Shown one piece after another: positions 27,488 to 38,105 of a stretch of 64,000 nucleotides of DNA. Origin of the DNA: Mytilus californianus (taxonomy: Eukaryota > Mollusca > Bivalvia > Mytilida > Mytilidae). Each line of letters opens with the position of its first letter. Position 1 is the first letter of the stretch. The notes under the pieces were generated by a model that saw nothing but the letters and a program-made list of their open reading frames with translations, ran no database searches and was not told where the DNA came from. Position numbers and translations under genes: made by a program. The DNA is taken from contig NW_026262666.1 in the NCBI RefSeq assembly GCF_021869535.1, forward strand, positions 310,001 through 374,000, written 5' to 3'.

Positions 27488-29215
27488 ATGTTTCCTTTTT
27501 CAGTTACTTTTACAAGCTGTGGGTGTACAATTTTAACTGCGCTGTTAATCATTCGGTTTTATATGTATTTCTCGCCTTATAATTACAGCCCCCCTGGCCA
27601 TGTTATTACTGGGGATCTAAACATAATTCAACATGAAAATCTCCGAAAGGTGATTTCTCATGGTCCTAAGTTTAGAGAACCCCAACACAACTTCAAAATG
27701 ATTATGGATTCCATTGAGGACTACGCCAGAGAATGGGCTAAACGAGAAGAAGTTGAACTGGACACTTTGTCAGAATGGGTCAAAACAATCAGGTCTCTGA
27801 CAAAACGTCGCATTCATAAGTTGAAAAACTGTGTGAATGATCGACCAAAGTCCGTTTTCAGAGACAAAGAGGCTGTGAAATGTCTATCATCTCTTCATGA
27901 TAAGTATGTTGTTGTTCCTGCGGACAAAGCTTCAAATAATATTGTCTATGTATGTAAATCGTACTACTACGAGTGTCTTGTAAAAGAATTAGGAATAAAT
28001 GAGCACTCAGGTAATCCCATATACAAAAACATATCATTTGACAAGGATGATTTTGGCGAATCATAAGTCCTTCATGGCTTCAATGAACATTACATTGAAC
28101 AACAAATCGGAGGACTTACCTTGTTTGTATTGGATACCTAAGCTTCACAAAATTCCGTACACACAACGGTACATTGCCGTTTAATTTGTCTCCATGTTCG
28201 ACTAAAAAATTGTCCATTAGATTGACAAAAATTCTGTCCGCAGTGAAAGAGGGTCTTCAGAAATACTGTGAAACTGTTTACTCGCGTAGTGGTATTAACC
28301 ATATTCGGATTCTAAAAAACTCTAAAGAACTTCTTAATAATTTTAAATCTCGATCTTATTCTGAAATAAGTTCTATCAAAACTTTTGATTTTTCAACCCT
28401 GTATACCACCATTCCCCATGTGAAATTGAAAAAAAGAAATAATCCACCATGCTTTTCAACATAAAAATGGTAGCATACGCTATAAATTTATTACTTTGGG
28501 ATACCATACGGCATATTTTGTTAATTGTGAACAAAAAGGTTAAACATGCTACACAGAGGAACATGTGATCAGTATGCTGGAGTTTCTTATTGCCAACATA
28601 TTTGTTGAATTTGGAGGTAGACTTTTTCAACAAATTGTCGGCATTCCTATGGGAACGAACTGTGCGCCTCTCCTTGCCGACCTCTTCTTATTTTCATATG
28701 AATCGGAGTTCCTTCAGACACTTGTCAAAAACAAGAAGATCAAAGAAGTCAGGTCATTTAATTTCACATTCAGATATATTGATGATGTTCATTCTATTAA
28801 TAATCCAAACTTTTCTGATTGGGTTCCATTAATATATCCCCTAGAACTAGAAATTAAATAAACAACAGACACGGCTTCCTCCGCCTCATTTTTAGACTTG
28901 TACCTCGAATTTGACATACACGGTCATCTCAGTACCAGATTCTATGACAAACGAGACGATTTTAATTTTGAAATTATCAATTTCTCCCACCTTAGTAGCA
29001 ACATACCAACTTCATCTGCATATGGGATATACATTTCCCAACTTATTCGGTATTCAAGAGCTTGCAGCTCCTACTCAGACTTTGTAAAACGTCACCAGTG
29101 TCTGAGCAGAAAGTTGATGAACCAGGGGTATGTCAAAGAACGTCTCGTCCTTTTTCTAAGTTCATCGGAAGGTACCAAGACCTTGTTGATAAATATTCCG
29201 TATCAACTTCACAAA
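27488..29215 (+). pseudogene. Broken reverse transcriptase of a Penelope-like element
   Basis: Open pieces 27488-28066, 27999-28184, 28174-28464, 28565-28861 and 28898-29218 follow one another in different frames and together cover a reverse transcriptase. Landmarks in order are DKYVVVPADKASNNI, LYWIPKLHK (the PKLHK motif typical of Penelope-like RTs), FDFSTLYTTIPH, GIPMGTNCAPLLADLF, the catalytic FRYIDD, then YDKRDDFNFEI and YISQLIRYSRACSSYSDF. At least three frameshifts (near 28050, 28180 and 28430-28560) and an in-frame stop near 28859 break it, so it cannot make a full enzyme. I see no GIY-YIG endonuclease. Assignment to Penelope-like elements rests on the PKLHK and palm motifs and is likely but not certain; the fold is RT without doubt. 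Confidence 0.85.
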
Positions 29216-29950
29216 TAATACACGATGGTCTTGAAGTATAGATTCTGGGTACTGACGTTGTTTATCATCTTAATAACGTGTTATAGTATTTTTTTATTTA
29301 TCTTTATGAATATTACTTTTACTGTTTAGTCTGTTTTTGGTGATATCCATTTGACGTGACTCTGTACTTATACATCCCGCCATTGTGTTATTGTTCTATG
29401 ATAATTTATGTATTCTTGTCTTTCATTTTTGCTAATGTGCTTTGTCTATATGCCTTTTTGTGTTTCTTTGATATTGTGTTATTGTGCTATTGTAAATTTT
29501 TGTATTCTTGTCTTTCATTTTTGCTAATGTGCTTTGTCTATATGCCTGTTTGTGCTTCTTTGTTACATATTTGTTTGTTTTATAGTGATTAAGATTATAA
29601 CACAATGTTGACTACTGTACCCCTATTTTTGACATTTTTACCTATTATGTCTGTTTGTTTTGTTCACACATCGTTGTCAATATAATGTAATTTTATGCGA
29701 CTGTCATACAAGTGAGAGGTTTAGCTAGCTATAAAACAAGGTTTAATCCACCATTTTCTACATAATAAAATGCCTGTACCAGTCAGGAATATGACAGTTG
29801 TTATCCAATCGTTTGATGTGTTTGAGCTGCTCAGTTTTGATTTTGCCATTTGATTAGGGACTCCGTTATGAATTTTCCTCGGAGTTCAGTACTTTTGTGA
29901 TTTTACTTTTTACCGTGAGATTGTTTGGCAATTTATGGCAGTATTTGTTT
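29216..29950 (+). repeat. 3' part of the Penelope-like element
   Basis: Non-coding tail. It holds two direct copies of about 87 bp (TTCTTGTCTTTCATTTTTGC with TAATGTGCTTTGTCTATATG, near 29412 and 29508), then GATTAAGATTATAACACAAT and GTTGACTACTGTACCCCTAT (a piece also found reversed at 55190-55295). It ends in a block with GTCAGGAATATGACAGTTGT (29781) and CTCGGAGTTCAGTA. Confidence 0.65.
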
Positions 29951-30301
29951 GATTCATTTACCCGATGTTATCTTATTTTTTTCATATTACTCTACAGCTG
30001 TGTAATTCACAGATGTGGCGTGGATATCATCTAGCAATGAATGATATGTTGAAATATGAGTTAAAGAACACCAATAAAGAGCGCTGTTCCTTTGGGTCTT
30101 TTTTATGTGCAGGTAGTTATATTGTTTCATATATCAATTTTAATTGTGTCGTCAAGCAAGTGCACATTATATATTACTGAAATTAGAACATGGCTTTGTT
30201 TACAAAGCGAACAAAGAGCTTCATATTAGAATCAAATTCAAAGGCTATTTCTATGTGTTTGTTTATTCCACCTTCAATGCTTCTAATTTTTTACATTTCA
30301 G

Positions 30302-31061
30302 ATCTCTGTATTCCATAACTGGAGAAAACATTGCTGGAAAAGATATGCAATTTCTTGATAAGCCTGCTATTGGTGAAAGTGCAACATCCAACAATAATAT
30401 CGAGCAAAAGGTAGAAAGAGAATATATCCTTAAGGCACATCTCCGTGACAACAGCCATGCCAAGTTTGAAAATGCCATTATGAGACATTTTTATAAGGCC
30501 CCGGCACCAAAGGCACATCCGGGGTATGGCATGCCCCGCCCAGAAACAAGGGAGGCAAATCCGTTTAAACTGATGATGGCTGATCTTCAAAGAGACCCGA
30601 GTATTGTTAAGGTCAATTCGTACCCGTCCCTTTCAAACCCAAAGAAGTGCCAGATTGGTAATGATTTCTGCGAAGTTCTTGGACCTGCATCCTGCTCAAC
30701 CTGCATTGAGACAACGAATAGATATATTGCAGACGAACTTCAGAGAATAATGTTTCCAAAAATAGACATGAACAGAGTAAGATTGGTAAAACCAAAGCTC
30801 GCCAGAGTCATGAAACATGGACATATGTTTCAAGTTCGAAAGAAAAAAATGGGCGACCTTGATTACCCCGAGGAATTGGTGACGTCGCTAAGACGACAAG
30901 AAACTCAAATTAGTCATTTAACTAAAAGTGCTGTGAATCAGTTTAGTCGATCAAGTTCTAGACACAAAAGAAGTTCTCATACAAACCGAAAAACAATGTC
31001 ACGTGATTTGCCAAATATTAATGAAGACCGTTCAAAATTGAAACCATTGGAATTAAAATGA
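30302..31061 (+). CDS. Uncharacterised protein, terminal exon
   Basis: The acceptor CATTTCAG ends at 30301. The exon completes a Lys codon split after the donor at 26345 and stays open to TGA at 31059-31061, adding about 252 residues. The region is highly charged and without membrane segments. Landmarks are SLYSITGENIAGKDM at the start, EREYILKAHLRDNSHAKFEN (predicted helix), HPGYGMPRPETREANPF, a small cysteine cluster (CQIGNDFC and ASCSTC), RYIADELQRIMFP, and a long Lys/Arg/Ser-rich tail (SRSSSRHKRSSH). Earlier codons upstream of 30302 are intronic even though the frame is open from 30144. I do not recognise the family; a nuclear or cytoskeletal role would be a guess. Confidence 0.8.
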
Positions 31062-32444
31062 TTCTTGTGACCACGTGGTTGATTCTGTTCTCTAAAAGCT
31101 AAAACTTAAGTAGGAATTGATAAAACTTCGAGAACACCTGTGTACAATTTTAGAATTGTTGTTCCATCTTTGTCTTGTGTTCGCTATGGTTCTTTCAGTT
31201 CTTTTTCAACTTAAAATATGTCATTTCCTTCCTTGTAAGTATCGTTTAACTGGGGGTCTGAATAGGGTTTACCAAAATTAAGAATTTTAATGAACCGATA
31301 CTACAGAAAAAATTGCACAAAAATAAAGAATAGAGAAAAAAGGGCAAAAAAATAAGGAATAGAGAATAAGTTATATATATAGCACGCCTTTTACGAATTA
31401 ACGTATTTAATTCACGAAAAGCGCAGCGGGGGTGTAAATGCAAAATTTTATTCTTTTATTATAATTTTATTTTATTCGATGTTTATCTGCCTTCAAACGG
31501 GACCGAAAAGGACATGTAGTTTTAAGGAGTTTTAACGTTGTGATAAAAAGGAAAAGTTTTCTAACATCAATTATGAAGGTAATTAATACTATCCTTCCAT
31601 TCCCAATGACTGGAAAAAGATCGGCGCTTCATTGATTGCATTGGTTGTTGATTGTGTGTTACGTCTAGGGACACATATTTGATGGAGACGAGACCTTAAT
31701 AAACTGGAGAAAATTACTAAACATCTAGTGATATATATTTTGCAGAATATAATTAATTTTGGACACGATAAAAGCAGGTATCCAACCAAAATAACAGTAT
31801 GAAAATGTATAGTCATTTCTATTACATTTTGTTTTATTCTTTCATTGTTTACTTCTCGAAAGAGGCGGTGCCAGACTGTGCATTAACAACTTCTGAGATG
31901 GAAGTTATAGCACTGGTTTAAGCTCCTCCCATTCTTTGCTATTCCAACGAGAAGCGGTAAACGGCGGGATAGGAGAGTGCAATAACTAAAAAATCATTCA
32001 GTTAACGCACGCTTCTAAAAATAACAGAAGTTAACTCACTTGAAGATCAAAGGAAAAATTACCATTCATGTTACAATGGGGTGTTAAAATATAAAGAAAA
32101 GAGAATGACGGACAAAAAATATATTTAGAAAAAAGAAAAATGACCTAAACGGTTAGAAAATAATACAGAAATAAAGGATCCCCATCCATACCCTCATTGC
32201 TCTTTTCTGCATATTGTGTTTACCTTTAATCAGTGACGTGTTTCAAGGATACTTTCAGCACTACCAAATGGCTAGGTGAACATTTCTTTTATACTGGACA
32301 TCTTTCCTCCTCTTACTTTTATGACCAGTTAAACGTCACATACAAAAAAAAAATTCAGTGGCAATCACAACCGCTTAGCACCGATCTAACATTTTAAAAT
32401 TAACGTGTTTACTAGATTTGAATATCCAAAAGATGAGTGTAACA
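31062..32444. other. 3' flank, no recognisable gene
   Basis: Beyond the presumed 3' UTR (to about 31350) I see no coding or repeat family. 31380-31435 contains CACGCCTTTTACGAATTAAC and a GCGCAGCGGGGG string of unknown origin. Confidence 0.45.
31322..31327 (+). promoter_or_regulatory. Candidate polyadenylation signal AATAAA
   Basis: AATAAA lies 261 bases after the stop codon of the two-exon gene. A second AATAAG-like site follows at 31351. It is the first canonical hexamer downstream of the stop. Confidence 0.45.
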
Positions 32445-33600
32445 ACTAGAGGCCCCTTAAGAGCCTGTGTCGCTCACCTAGGTCAATGTGCATCTTCAAC
32501 AATGGATACTCTCCAACATTGTGGACTAGAATAGAATTAATGACAAAAATCTCATTTTTGTTAATTTTGTATTGGTGATCATTTTTCCTGTTTTCAGTTT
32601 CTCTCTATCTTCTTTAGTTTTTGCCAAAAACACAAAAAATGATAAAAGAAATTATCATTTAAAGACAATCACTCCTAAAAGGGTCTACTATTTCGGCAAA
32701 ATATGACTTATTTGTAGATCTGCTCCTGTTGATCTTTTTTTTGTTATTTTAAGTGTCTAAGGGTAATAACTTCAACAAGGAGTCGTCGGACTATTTCGAT
32801 ATTTTTTGCTTATTTAAGTTTCTTTCTATCTATTATTATTTTTAAGATATAAGGCAAAAACGCCAAAAAATGGTAAAAAATCGTCATTAAAGGTCAAAAC
32901 TCTTATAAGGATTTTTCAAACTATTTCCTCCATATGCCTTAATTGTAGAAAATGTCTTGCCGATCATTTTTGCTGATTAAAGTTTCTAGCTGGCTATCGT
33001 ATTTTTAAAGATATAAGGCAAAAACACAAAAAATTGGTAAAAGTCGTCATTAAACGGCAAAAACTCCAAAAAAGAGTTGTCTGGCGATTTCATTATTGTT
33101 GACTTAATTGTAGATCTTGTCTTGCTGATCATTTTTGAGTTAACGGTTTCTCTCTATGTATAATAATTTGTAAGATATTAGGCAAAAACACAAAAAAATC
33201 GTAAAAATCGTCATTAAAGGGCCATAATTCAAAGAAAGTCGTCTGAAAGTTTTGATGTAAATAGACAATAAGTATAGATCTCAACATTCGTAACATTTTT
33301 GCCCTGTCGGATTTTTCTCTATCTGTAGTGGTTTTCAAGATAATAGACAAAACTTTTGCCCCTATTTTCTATTTTCATAGCCATGTTGGCCATGTTTGTC
33401 GGCAAGCGGGGTCATCGGACACACTTATTAAAATAGATACCCATTGATGATTGTTGCCAAGTTTGGTTCAATTTGTCCCAGTAGTTTCAGATGAGGTGAT
33501 CTTTGTAAAAGTTAACGGACGACGGACGAAGGACAACGACAAAGATGACGACGACAGCCGACGGGCGCCAAGTAATGGGCTAATAACACTCGACTTTAAT
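32445..33600 (+). mobile_element. Interspersed element with GTGTCGCTCACC head, copy 1
   Basis: It begins CTAGAGGCCCCTTAAGAGCC then TGTGTCGCTCACCTAGG. It holds four diverged repeats of about 170 bp, each with CTTGCTGATCATTTTTG, TTTCTCTCTAT, AAGATATAAGGCAAAAACAC and CGTCATTAAAGG. It ends with CGGACGACGGACGAAGGACA and GGGCGCCAAGTAATGGGC. The reversed copy at 35590-37111 has the same ends. The open frame 33451-33864 spans its tail and is not convincing. Confidence 0.75.
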
Positions 33601-33619
33601 ACTAATTTATTCATTATTA

Positions 33620-33725
33620 AAATAAGAAGATGTGGTATAATTGCCAATGAAACAACTCTCCACCGGAGACCAAATGACTGTGGCATAGAAAATGTAAAAC
33701 AATTCAAACGAGTATTCACAAAACA
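33620..33725 (+). repeat. Interspersed repeat, family A fragment
   Basis: ATAAGAAGATGTGGTATAAT, TGCCAATGAAACAACTCTCC and GAGACCAAATGACTGTGG match the start of the family A copies at 20025 and 56150. Confidence 0.7.
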
Positions 33726-33884
33726 AACATTAGCATTAATGACTACTAATTATAAAGAAGAACAAAATAATTTTCAAAACGCCACACGAGTGTTTATTTT
33801 CTGGTATGGCATCATTGAAGATGTTGATATATGGTTTATTGATTCAGGTTACAAAAAAAAATGAAGACAACACGTTATAATTTG

Positions 33885-34070
33885 CAAGCGTTCGAAGCAC
33901 TTTTCTAGGTTAACCTTCACCAGGAATGCTTAAAGCCGAATATTTGAAAACCAATAATGTACAAGAACCGAAACAGTTGAAGAGCTATATGACCAATAGG
34001 ACCTAAAATAGCCAAATCCATCTAAGATTAACTTTGCCCGAGGGAATTGCAACCTTATAGTTTCTTTATA
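33885..34070 (+). repeat. Interspersed repeat, family D copy 3
   Basis: TTCGAAGCACTTTTCTAGGT, CCTTCACCAGGAATGCTTAA, AACAGTTGAAGAGCTATATG, ATAGCCAAATCCATCTAAGA and TAACTTTGCCCGAGGGAATT match family D at 3340-3545 module by module. The CAACTTTGCC module is present once here. Confidence 0.8.
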
Positions 34071-35230
34071 ATTTCAAAATTGATGTAACGGACAATTTTA
34101 GAAAGGTCTGTTAAAAATCATGTTAGTACCGAAGAAATGACTACTGAGCTGATGATACCCTCGGGGACTGATAGTCAACAAGCAGAGGTATCGACCCAGT
34201 GTTTAAACAAAAACAAAAAACAACACGTTATTTGCATGTGTCTGAAGCGATTTATACGCTCTTGACAAAACGAAAAGGAAACGAACAACGCTTTTATTGC
34301 AGTTTTTCATCTTTAAGTCACAATGAGGCCTTAAACACGAAACATACGGTTTTAGCACACTACGAGTTTGTGTGTAGTTCTTGGCTGGATGTAAAAAATC
34401 ACACGATGATTGTATCTGTTTTTTTAATTGTTTCATTGAATGACAATGTTGTTATTGGCAATAGGAAATAAAAGTTATGGAGGCCGCCTTTTCTAGTTTT
34501 TACATTTTCGCTCTATAAAATATCAAAGTCGAAAAACGCGAAATCGCGAAAATTTAAAATATGCGCACCCAGCAGCCTTTAAAAGAGGATTCATCAATAT
34601 CTGATATATTATTATTTGGCTTAAAAACTCCAGTTTTTCTTATCAACCTAAAATGTTTTCTTGAGATGGAATATAGACAGGATAAAACAGAGAAGGAAAA
34701 TGGTGGGGGGAATCGAAAATAAGCATTGTTATTTTGAATAACGGAACTTTTTTCAATTGACATTTAGTGGACGGAATGTCAAGAAATAGCTATTGGAAAA
34801 GAAAATAATGCCTCTTTTCACCGCTTTTTAAGTATATTGTAGACATTGATAGGTCTATTTCACAAACTGTAAATTGACTGTATCTCTGGAAGTACAAATG
34901 CTTCATTTATAATTGTTTATAATTGTCCAATATTCAAATGCAGTTCAGAGAGTTCTAAATGCATACTCCATATATTTTGTTTTCTGAGAGATTTATTGTA
35001 GACAGAAGATCTTTAATAGTCTGTCAGATTGAATAACTCACTGGCGTAGGAATCGTAGTTTGGCAATTGATATACCCCCTTTTTTTTGTAAACAGAAATA
35101 AGTACGGAAAATAAAAATGAAAATGTGTCCACTCCTATGCCACTGTTAATCTAGACTAGGAGATAATACGGACAGTTCTCTTTTTTAAAAAACCATATGC
35201 TGACCTGTAGATGTCTCTTTGAATTCGTAC
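34071..35230. other. No recognisable gene
   Basis: 34200-34345 resembles part of family H (AAAGGAAACGAACAACGCTT, AAGTCACAATGAGGCCTTAA). The rest has no coding, RNA or repeat feature I can support. Confidence 0.45.
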
Positions 35231-35234
35231 TTTG

Positions 35235-35335
35235 GCCTTTTTTTTCTATTTTTTTTTATTCGAGCGTCACTGGTGAGTCTTCTTTAGAAGAAACGCGCGT
35301 CAAAATTTCAATCCTGGTATCTATGATGAGTTTAT
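35235..35335 (+). repeat. Short conserved SINE-like motif, family E
   Basis: CGAGCGTCACTGGTGAGTCT, TCTTTAGAAGAAACGCGCGT and CCTGGTATCTATGATGAGTT occur in order. I recall this string as a very abundant short element in mussels; only one copy is seen here. Confidence 0.5.
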
Positions 35336-35589
35336 TTATTAGTTATTTAGCCATTTGTTTGCCATTTCATTGACATAATTATAATTGATATTTTGTAAAT
35401 ATCAACTTTTTCCGTAATCTAAAATAAGTTACTTAACGCTTTCATCGGATAATACTTTAAAAGTGCTTATGTTTTTTTTTAACTGTACGCGTACCTGAAA
35501 CTTTAAATTTTAAGTACAACTGCTTATGTGTTTTTCGTTTTTTTTAACACGACTTTATCTGCCCTTTTCAACTCATGCTTTGCTATCAC

Positions 35590-37111
35590 CCCTTTAGCTC
35601 ACCTGGCCAAATGGGCCAAGTGAGCTTTTCTCATCACTTGGCGTCCGTCTTCTGTCGTCCGTTAACTTTTACAAAAATCTTCTCCTCTGAAACTAACTAA
35701 GCAAAATTTAACCAAACTTGGCCACAATCATCATTAAGGTATCTAGTTTAAAAAATGTGTCCGATAACCCCGCCTGCCAACCAACATGGCCGACATGGCT
35801 AAAAATAGAACACAGGGGTAAAACGCAGTTTTTGGCTTATATCTCTAAAACTAAATCATTTAGAGCAAATCTGACGTGGGCTAAAAATGATTATCAGGTC
35901 AGGTTGAAATCTATCCGCTCTGAAATTTTCAGACGAATCAGACAACCCGTTGTAGGGTTGCTGCCCCTGAATTGGTAATTTTGAGGAAATTTTGCAGTTT
36001 TTGGTTATTATCTTAAATATTATTATAGATAGAGAAAAACTGTAAACAGCAATAATGTTCAGCAAAGTAAGATCTACAAATTAGTTAAACATGACCAAAT
36101 ATTCAATTGACCCTTAAGGAGTTATTGCCCTTTATAGTCAATTTTTAACAATTTTTCGTAAATTTTTGTAATCTTTTACAAAAATCTTCTCCTCTGAAAC
36201 TACTGAGACAAAATTAACCAAACTTGGCAACAATCATCATAAGGGTATCTATTTAAAAAAAAATGTGTCCGATGATCCCGCCTGCCAACCAACATGGCCG
36301 ACATGGCTAAAAATAGAACACAGGGGTAAAATGCAGTTTTTGGCTTATATCTCTGAAACTAAAGCATTTAGAGCAAATCTGACGTGGGGTTAAAATGTTC
36401 ATCAGGTAAGAGCTATCTGCCCTGAAATTTTCAAACGAATCAAACAACCTGGTGTTGGGTTGCTGCCACTGAATTGGTAATTTTAAGGAAATTTTGCAGT
36501 TTTTTGTTATTATCTTAAATATTATTATAGATAGAGAAAAATTGTAAACAGCAATAATGTTCAGCAAAGTACGATCTACAAACAAGTCAAATCACCAAAA
36601 TTGTCAATTGACCCCTTAAAGTGTTATTGCCCTTAATAGTCAATTTTTAACAATTTTTTGTAAATTTTTGTAATCTTTTACAAAACTCTTTTCCACTTAA
36701 TCTACTGGGCCAATTAGAATTAAACTTAGCCACAATTTTCAATATGGTATCTTGATTGAAAAATGTATCCGATGACCCTGTCATCCAACCAACATGGCCG
36801 CCTTGGCTAAAAATAGAACATAAGGGGTTTACTATAGAAGTCTATGGGAAAAATTAAAAATTTTTTTTTATAATGGTCACAATTTGAAAACTAATTTATA
36901 TAATGATAAGGGGTCTTCAGTGACTATTGTAAGACTACAATGGGATGACCTGCTTTTAATTTAAATACTGGGCAAAATTAAACCAAACTTGGCCTCAATC
37001 ATTATAAGGGTATCTAATACTATTTATTATGATTTTAACCTTATTTTACATGATTTCCAAAACCACAGCAGATACAGGTGAGCGACACAGGCTCTTAATA
37101 GTCTCTAGTTT
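35590..37111 (-). mobile_element. Interspersed element with GTGTCGCTCACC head, copy 2 (reversed)
   Basis: On the plus strand it begins TTAGCTCACCTGGCCAAATG then GGCCAAGTGAGC, and ends GGTGAGCGACACAGGCTCTT then AATAGTCTCTAG, the reverse complement of the head at 32445. Two internal units of about 540 bp (from about 35660 and 36170) share ACAAAAATCTTCTCCTCTGA, AACCAACATGGCCGACATGG, CTTATATCTCT.AAACTAAA and TTTTGAGGAAATTTTGCAGT. A third, partial unit follows at 36680. Open frames at 35718, 35856 and 36307 translate these units. Confidence 0.78.
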
Positions 37112-37565
37112 AAGGTTTGAAATGAAAATATAAATCCCTATAAAGACTTGTTTTAATTCCACAGTTAAATGCTCAGGTTAAATGAAACGAGATTGAATTT
37201 CAGTGATCGCTGTGTCCGTTTGTCTCTTGTCGCACTTTGTACCCGCAGCTCCTAAAAAATAAACAAACAATCGGATTTCAATCACAATTTCAGAATTTGT
37301 GCACATGATGGTTAATTTGTGTATCTGTTTTGCTCTTTGAGTTTCTAGCTTTCTTTACCTCTATACCAAAAGTGTCGAATACATTTAATTATAATAAAAT
37401 AAATGTCATACACATGCAAGGTTTTGAGGTTGTAAAACCTGGTTTTAACAAAGGGTTTACAGTATCATTGTCTGTGGCAGCGTTCCTCTAATATGGCAAA
37501 TGAATTTGTACATTATCTAGGTCACGCTTGTTGTTATCTATTATCTACTTCATGTTAACATGCTA
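37112..37565. other. No recognisable gene
   Basis: No coding, RNA or repeat signal that I can support. It ends at the T8 run that marks the 3' end of the LINE on the minus strand. Confidence 0.45.
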
Positions 37566-37925
37566 GGTTTTTTTTACCTTACTACACCCTGTTGGACAGA
37601 TGCATGGTTCCGTCATCAGGTGAATCCTCCTTCCTCGGCTGTTTCGGCTCTGTCCACTACAACCTCCAGAGGTGCGCCGACTGGGGTGATCAAGTCCCAA
37701 CCCGAAACCACATGGCTATTCATCCCTGCCTCTACACTTTACTGCTTCCACTGCTCAGACCTTTTCCTCCACAACCACATTGATGATGTCTCTGCCTCTT
37801 TGCACAAGTTACCAATCAGCTTACTCCTTTCCCCTCCAACAATACCAAGTGCTCTTAATGCCCTCCACATAGACTGTCCAACAAACCCTCTGCTTCACAC
37901 TTCCACTGGAAATAACCAAACCCTC
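37566..37925 (-). mobile_element. 3' end of an RLE-type LINE, separated from its body by the BEL element
   Basis: Read on the minus strand from 37925, the frame continues that of the LINE piece ending at 40832. It contains SRGFVGQSMWRALRALGIVG, then a Trp-rich end MWLWRKRSEQW and TAA at 37741-37739, followed by a 3' UTR and a short A8 tail (37575-37568). One TGA interrupts it (a glycine position by comparison with the family). RGF.GQS..RAL..LGI is the usual C-terminus of R2-like elements with a restriction-like endonuclease. Confidence 0.85.
37921..37925. repeat. Target-site duplication, left copy (CCCTC)
   Basis: CCCTC lies immediately before the 5' LTR and is repeated at 40827-40831 immediately after the 3' LTR. 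Confidence 0.9.
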
Positions 37926-38088
37926 TGTTAAGGATTACACATGAGGTGTTCCCGCTACCGCTCTCTATGTACACGACGTCACCGTTGTTGTGACGTTATC
38001 TATTCAGAGTTCCAATACAAGTATCATTGCAAGCAGACGTTCTTATTTCTTAGCCCTAATTAGTGTCCGATACAACCACTCTACGATA
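37926..38088 (+). repeat. 5' LTR
   Basis: It begins TGTTAAGGATTACACATGAG and ends CCACTCTACGATA. It differs from the 3' LTR at four of 163 positions (two in GATTACACATG against GATTGTACATG, one in CAAGCAG against CATGCAG, one in AATTAGTG against AATTTGTG). A primer-binding-site-like TTGGTGCCGAGACCAGGAT follows at 38089. Confidence 0.93.
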
Positions 38089-38105
38089 TTGGTGCCGAGA
38101 CCAGG

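Larger units (their letters stand above)
26346..30301 (+). other. Intron of the 25969-31061 gene, mostly transposable-element DNA
   Basis: Bounded by the donor GTAAGTG (26346) and the acceptor TTTTTTACATTTCAG (AG at 30300-30301), phase 2 on both sides. It holds a family H repeat (26495-26900) and a decayed Penelope-like element (about 27480-29950) in the same orientation as the gene. Confidence 0.7.

Noticed and set aside
30144-30301. Upstream extension of the open frame before 30302
   Set aside because: A polypyrimidine tract and CAG acceptor end at 30301 in the phase expected from the donor at 26345; the upstream residues are intron.
33451-33864. 137-codon plus-strand frame
   Set aside because: It spans the end of a repeat element and a family A fragment; composition is repeat-derived.
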